Assembly: GCA_029932015.1 (NCBI GenBank)
Contig: JAOZQW010000075.1
Coordinates: forward strand, 1-9,164
DNA length: 9,164 nt
Direction of reading: 5' to 3'
From: Candidatus Fermentibacteraceae bacterium
GTDB lineage: Bacteria; Fermentibacterota; Fermentibacteria; Fermentibacterales; JCC-6
Position 1 is the stretch's first letter. Each line of letters starts with the position of its first letter. A program made the position numbers and the translations under genes. Below the pieces are notes generated by a model that saw only the letters and a program-made list of their open reading frames with translations, did not search any database and was not told the DNA's origin. This document shows positions 5,443 through 9,164 of this stretch, in pieces.

Positions 5443-5457
5443 GGGCGCTTCGCGCCC
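5443..5457 (-). other. GC-rich hairpin between the sugar transferase and aminotransferase genes
   Basis: GGGCGC (5443-5448) and GCGCCC (5452-5457) form a perfect 6-bp stem with a 3-nt loop, or a 5-bp stem with a 5-nt loop. It begins three bases after the TGA of the sugar transferase gene. On the - strand the stem is followed by CATTTGAATT, a weak T-containing stretch. It may act as a partial terminator or mRNA-stabilising element that lowers expression of the genes beyond it; full termination seems unlikely because the downstream genes continue the same function. Confidence 0.4.
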
Positions 5458-5459
5458 GG

Positions 5460-6845
5460 TCAGTGAGCGCCGGCGCCAGTGATGACCACTTTCAGCGTCC
5501 GGGCCAGAATTTCCAGATCCAGATAGATCGACTGGTTCTCGATGTAATAGAAATCATACTTGAGCTTATCCGCGACGCTCTCCAGATCGGTGTCATATTC
5601 GAGTTTGACCTGCGCCCAGCCAGTGATACCGGGCTTCAGCGTGAGTCTCTTCGGATAGAAGGGATAAACCTTACGAAGCTCCTCCACGAAAGCAGGTCTC
5701 TCTGGCCTTGGTCCGACAATTGACATCTCCCCTGCAAGGACATTGAGAAACTGGGGGATCTCGTCGAGCCTGGATTTCCGCAGGAATCGGCCCAGCTTGG
5801 TGATCCTGGAGTCGTTCTTCCCCGCCCACACCGGTCCGCTGTGCTTCTCGGCGTCATTGACCATGCTCCTGAACTTGAAGACCCGGAAAAGCTTTCCACC
5901 CTTGCCCACACGCTGCTGTCTGTAAAAGACCGGTCCTCTGGAATCCAGCTTGACCATCAGTGCGACCAGTATCCAGATCGGCAGTCCGGCTGTGAGAACA
6001 AGAAAGCTGATGATGTAATCCATTGAGGTCTTAACGAGTTTCTGCAGGAAACTGAGCCGTTCGGGCAGAAGCTCCATAAGCGGCTGCCCCATGATCTGCG
6101 TGTTGTGGACATGTCCTGCTACGACATCGAAGATATCGGGGACGATCTTGATCCTGACCCCGGCTGCGGTGGAGGGGAGCAGCAGGGAGAGGATGTCGTC
6201 ATGGAAATTGGATGCAATAGTGACAAGCAGCTCCTGTACGGGGTGCTCCGAGAGAATGGAAGCAAGATCGGAGGCGCTGCCGAGGATCCTGTCCTCTGGT
6301 ACAACCGTCTCGACCTCGGACCTGAGGGGCTCAACGAAACCCACCATTCTGTAGCCGAGAGCGGTATTGGCGACAATGTACTCCTCCAGGGCCAGTGCCG
6401 GCTGTCCAACTCCAACGATGGCGGCATTCCTGACAAGAAGACCCTTCCGCGCCATCATCCTCTCGATCAGGCGAACAGACCCTCTGGAGAAGAAGAGCAG
6501 GACAATGAGGAGGGCGAAGTAGAAGAGAATTATCCACCTTCCCACTGAAGCGGATGGGGAGATGAGGAAAGCGGCGAAGAAGAGGATGATGAAACCAGTG
6601 GTGACAGGCTTCATGACCAGCCGGAGTTCATCACCCCAGCTTCTGTCCCAGTGAGGTCTATAGGCTCCCGAAGCGGCGAAGATGAACCACCAGAAGGGAA
6701 TTGATATTATTGCCCCGGCCAGCACTACACTGAAAGACATGGACATGATCTCAGGAAAGAGACCCGAATTGAATTTGATCCAGGCTGCTGCAACGAGCGC
6801 AAGGAAGACGGCCAGACCATCGAGTCCGAGTCCGAGCAGGGTCAT
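5460..6845 (-). CDS. Polyprenyl-phosphate glycosyl-1-phosphate transferase (WbaP/exopolysaccharide priming type)
   Basis: This inner-membrane enzyme transfers a sugar-1-phosphate from a nucleotide sugar to undecaprenyl phosphate, the first committed step of O-antigen or exopolysaccharide repeat assembly. With the start at 6845 it has 461 residues, the normal size for this family. Four membrane spans lie in the first 120 residues (about 5-23, 36-58, 82-96, 104-120), then a cytoplasmic Rossmann-like domain (AAIVGVGQPA, about 141-250), another hydrophobic segment at 276-299, and the catalytic domain: KFRSM 324-328, SRLDEIPQFLNVLAGEMSIV from 358 with the Asp361-Glu362 pair, GPRPERP 378-384, KPGITGWAQV 404-413, and a C-terminal YDFYYIENQSIYLDLEI stretch. 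Upstream in-frame codons to 7136 overlap the glycosyltransferase gene and give an Arg/Pro-rich, un-family-like leader, so they are rejected. The ATG lies 8 nt after that gene's stop with no clear ribosome binding site, suggesting coupled translation. Confidence 0.95.
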   Translation of the reverse strand: MTLLGLGLDGLAVFLALVAAAWIKFNSGLFPEIMSMSFSVVLAGAIISIPFWWFIFAASGAYRPHWDRSWGDELRLVMKPVTTGFIILFFAAFLISPSASVGRWIILFYFALLIVLLFFSRGSVRLIERMMARKGLLVRNAAIVGVGQPALALEEYIVANTALGYRMVGFVEPLRSEVETVVPEDRILGSASDLASILSEHPVQELLVTIASNFHDDILSLLLPSTAAGVRIKIVPDIFDVVAGHVHNTQIMGQPLMELLPERLSFLQKLVKTSMDYIISFLVLTAGLPIWILVALMVKLDSRGPVFYRQQRVGKGGKLFRVFKFRSMVNDAEKHSGPVWAGKNDSRITKLGRFLRKSRLDEIPQFLNVLAGEMSIVGPRPERPAFVEELRKVYPFYPKRLTLKPGITGWAQVKLEYDTDLESVADKLKYDFYYIENQSIYLDLEILARTLKVVITGAGAH

Positions 6846-6853
6846 CTGCTTTT

Positions 6854-7996
6854 TCAGCTGCCGCTTCCCCCTTCGTCTGTCCGGTCGCTGTCCCAAGTCT
6901 CGACGGGTCTTCCGGAGACAGTCCTGAATATACCTTCGAGAGAGGCAAGGTTCATAAGCCAGAAGTAGTAGGGGAAAAGAAGCTTCGAGGGAAGCCTGCC
7001 ACCGGTCAGCTTTCCAGCCGCGGCGAGAACATGGAACAGGCACAGCATGACGAAGGCAGAGACGTATACGGTGCCTGACGCGAGAAGCATCCCTGCCAGG
7101 ACGGTGGCAGATAGAAGAAAGAGTCCTGAGAACCACCGGAGCAGCTTGTGAACGAGCAGCTGAGTGAAGAGGCCGAACCTTCCCGCTCTGAGAGCCCTGC
7201 CCATAAGGAGCAGACAGCTCACCATCATCCAGCTCACTATCCGGACCATCCGGCTGTACTGTCTGTCGTCGTCAGGGGACGGCTCCACGGCCACAGCCTT
7301 CTCGCTGAAGACACAGCTGTAACCCAGCACTCTGGCCATCACGGCCAGCTCGAAGTCGTCTGCCCGTCTGGGAGTAAGCGGCAGAAAGGCATCTCTGCGA
7401 AGAGAAAAGACAGCGCCTGTGGCGCCAAGGACTGCACCGAACCTGGAACAGAGACGCTTGACCGCCCGTTCGTAGCGCCAGTAGACGCTTTCACAGGTAG
7501 GTCCATCGAGGCTGTTCCTGCGGGACCCGTCCACACATCCCACGGCAGGATCGGAGTACGGCAGCACAAGCTTCCTTACCGTATCCGGTGCGAAGACGGT
7601 ATCAGCATCGGTAAAAATCAGGATTTGTCCGGAGGAGAGAGCCAGAAGGTCGCTTATCATCAGAGGCTTACCTCGCCGCTCAGGGCTTCTGAAGAGGATG
7701 ACTCCATCATCCGCGAATGAACGAACCACCTCATCGGTTCCGTCATCGGAGCAGTCCGAGCCGATCAGGATTTCGATCTCGCCAGTGTAATCCTGCTCAA
7801 GCAGATTCCTGATCCTTGCCGATATCACCGTCTCTTCGTTACGTGCAGCGACAAGAACGCTGACTTTCGGCCACTCCTTCGGTTCGACCCATGACTGCTT
7901 TCTACGGAAGAGTGAGAGCAGAGCCAGCAGCAGAGGATAGAGCAGCCAGGAGAGGAGGAAGAGACCCAGGATCGTCCAGAAGGGGACGGGGCTCAT
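6854..7996 (-). CDS. Family 2 glycosyltransferase, membrane-associated
   Basis: GT2 enzymes build glycosidic bonds from nucleotide sugars by inversion; this one resembles the membrane-embedded, possibly processive branch. Of 380 residues, 5-30 form an N-terminal membrane span. The catalytic domain spans about 44-250: VSVLVAARNEE at 45-55, the GSDCSDDGTD nucleotide-binding stretch at 79-88, the metal-binding TDAD at 129-132, GATGAVFSLRRDAF at 191-204, the DDFELA acidic block at 213-218 and QYSRMVRIVSW at 246-256, a variant of the QxxRW motif of processive enzymes. Two or three further spans fill about 255-340. It probably elongates the polysaccharide on the undecaprenyl carrier. Its ATG overlaps the radical SAM stop as ATGA, with AAAGGTG and GAAGGA just upstream, so the two are co-translated. 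The sugar specificity cannot be read from the sequence. Confidence 0.94.
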   Translation of the reverse strand: MSPVPFWTILGLFLLSWLLYPLLLALLSLFRRKQSWVEPKEWPKVSVLVAARNEETVISARIRNLLEQDYTGEIEILIGSDCSDDGTDEVVRSFADDGVILFRSPERRGKPLMISDLLALSSGQILIFTDADTVFAPDTVRKLVLPYSDPAVGCVDGSRRNSLDGPTCESVYWRYERAVKRLCSRFGAVLGATGAVFSLRRDAFLPLTPRRADDFELAVMARVLGYSCVFSEKAVAVEPSPDDDRQYSRMVRIVSWMMVSCLLLMGRALRAGRFGLFTQLLVHKLLRWFSGLFLLSATVLAGMLLASGTVYVSAFVMLCLFHVLAAAGKLTGGRLPSKLLFPYYFWLMNLASLEGIFRTVSGRPVETWDSDRTDEGGSGS

Positions 7997-9164
7997 TCCT
8001 TCACCTTTCCGTTTTTTCGACCACTTCTGCGGAAAAGGTGTTTCCTGAACGTGCCGAAGGCCCTGAGGGTCCTCCTGCCCTCGGTCATGGGGTGAGTGAT
8101 CGTCTGGAAAGCCTTGTAGGCGAGGTAGGAAGGCCGCAGGTAGAAGCGGCGCCTTGCTTCATCGCACCATGCGACAAGGGCGGAAGCGGAGAGGCCGGGA
8201 AGGTTGACCACGCAGTTGTGAAGACCTTCAGGGGTCACCCACTGATCGAAGTTCCCCGTGAGGAGCAGCCCCCGCTCGGAGTAGTCGCGGTATAGACTCG
8301 TCCCCGGGTATGCCATTATTGGGAAGAACTGGGCAGTGTCCGGACGCAGCCTGACCGCCATAAGGAAGGTCTCTTCCAGCGTGTCAATTGTCTCGCCAGG
8401 GTTACCCGCCATGAAGCAGCCATGGACAAGGAGGCCAGCCTTCCTGGCCCTGACGGCGAAAGCCATGTTCTGCTCGACTGTAGTGCCCTTGGATACATTG
8501 TCCAGAACATTCTGGGAGCCGGATTCGTAACCGACGATTATCAGTCTGCAGCCGGCGGCTTTCATCTTCTTCATAGCTTCGAGAGAGAGGTTGGCCCTGA
8601 CATTTGCGGTCCATGGAACCCTGTTGCCCGAGCTGATAAGAGCGTCAGAGACCTCCTCAACCCTCCTGCTGTCAATGGAGAAGGTGTCATCTTCCACGAC
8701 AATTTCGCGAATGTTGGGGAAGTACTCGGCGATAAGTTCGAACTCCCTTGCTACATGCTTTGCCGAGCGCACTCTGTATTTTCCCCTGTGCATGACCTGC
8801 GGCCAGACGCAGAAGGAGCAGCGGAAGGGACAGCCTCTGCTCGTTATCGTCATGACGCTGGGATATCTTGCGGCCGCGAAGAAGTAATTCTCCGGATTAA
8901 GATGTCGCCTGTAAACGTCGGCCAGGAAGGGCAGCGAGTCCAGATCCTCTATCATGGCCCTGTCACCGGTGTGACTGATCTCTCCTGCGGTGTTGATGCA
9001 GAGTCCTGCCACATCCGCCAGCGAGCCGCCACTCTCGATGGCAGCCGCAGCTTCCACAAGTGTCATGTCGTACTCACCCACGGCCACTGCATCAAGAGAA
9101 GGGGCCAGCCTGAGGCTCTCTTCGGGAAGAGCACTCACATGTGTTCCGACCATCAGAAGGGTGG
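7993..9164 (-). CDS. B12-binding-domain radical SAM protein, N-terminus beyond the window
   Basis: This is the C-terminal part of a cobalamin-dependent radical SAM enzyme of the BchE/hopanoid-modification type. The frame is open to the window edge, so the real start lies further right; the Met at 9153 is internal. The first visible residues (TLLMVGTHVSALPEES, then AVAVGEYDMTL) match the end of a B12-binding Rossmann domain. SRGCPFRCSFC, with Cys codons at about 8830-8832, 8818-8820 and 8809-8811, is the CxxxCxxC motif that holds the 4Fe-4S cluster and S-adenosylmethionine. The TIM-barrel continues with VVEDDTF, TANVRANLS, GYESGSQNVL and FMAGNPGET. The tail is strongly basic. Family members perform methylations, ring closures or other hard C-H chemistry. 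Substrate is unknown here; the 4-nt overlap with a glycosyltransferase suggests modification of the polysaccharide or its lipid carrier, an inference. Confidence 0.92.
   Translation of the reverse strand, partial: TLLMVGTHVSALPEESLRLAPSLDAVAVGEYDMTLVEAAAAIESGGSLADVAGLCINTAGEISHTGDRAMIEDLDSLPFLADVYRRHLNPENYFFAAARYPSVMTITSRGCPFRCSFCVWPQVMHRGKYRVRSAKHVAREFELIAEYFPNIREIVVEDDTFSIDSRRVEEVSDALISSGNRVPWTANVRANLSLEAMKKMKAAGCRLIIVGYESGSQNVLDNVSKGTTVEQNMAFAVRARKAGLLVHGCFMAGNPGETIDTLEETFLMAVRLRPDTAQFFPIMAYPGTSLYRDYSERGLLLTGNFDQWVTPEGLHNCVVNLPGLSASALVAWCDEARRRFYLRPSYLAYKAFQTITHPMTEGRRTLRAFGTFRKHLFRRSGRKNGKVKE

Noticed and set aside
6846..7136. A 97-codon N-terminal extension of the priming sugar transferase
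   Set aside because: The extra residues are Arg-, Cys- and Pro-rich, overlap the glycosyltransferase gene in another frame, and make the protein longer than its family.

Overview
This 9.2 kb window looks like chromosome from a Gram-negative bacterium of moderately high GC. That reading rests on a heptosyltransferase-type (GT9) gene, an undecaprenyl-phosphate-based surface polysaccharide locus, secreted proteins with signal peptides and class I c-di-GMP riboswitches. I cannot place it taxonomically. An uncultured lineage (delta-proteobacterial or FCB-like) is only a guess.

Left end (1-690, + strand): an untranslated leader carries two class I cyclic-di-GMP (GEMM-I) riboswitch aptamers back to back (about 78-162 and 173-248). 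A hairpin (255-280), a strong Shine-Dalgarno sequence and a small secreted single-TPR protein (299-568) follow. A GC-rich hairpin (589-614) closes this unit. No other gene on the + strand is convincing.

Rest of the window (690-9164, - strand): one long co-directional run, read from right to left. Its order is a B12-binding-type radical SAM enzyme (cut by the window edge), a family 2 glycosyltransferase, a polyprenyl-phosphate sugar-phosphotransferase that starts polysaccharide chains, a DegT/DnrJ/EryC1 sugar aminotransferase, a secreted or membrane PAP2 phosphatase, a DgkA/undecaprenol kinase-like protein, seryl-tRNA synthetase, a possible 31-codon ORF, and a decayed GT9 glycosyltransferase. 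Spacing is tight (a 4-nt ATGA overlap at 7993-7996, gaps of 8 nt and 1 nt), so much of it is probably co-transcribed from a promoter beyond the right edge.

Taken together, the - strand genes make and load an amino-sugar-containing exopolysaccharide or O-antigen on undecaprenyl phosphate. The kinase and phosphatase pair can plausibly replenish that lipid carrier. The + strand unit senses c-di-GMP, the second messenger that usually governs biofilm and matrix production, but it faces the polysaccharide genes convergently and does not lead into them. The GT9 gene carries an in-frame stop and a frameshift about 70 nt apart, so it is either a pseudogene or affected by assembly errors. The most interesting part is the tandem riboswitch driving a tiny secreted protein of unknown function.
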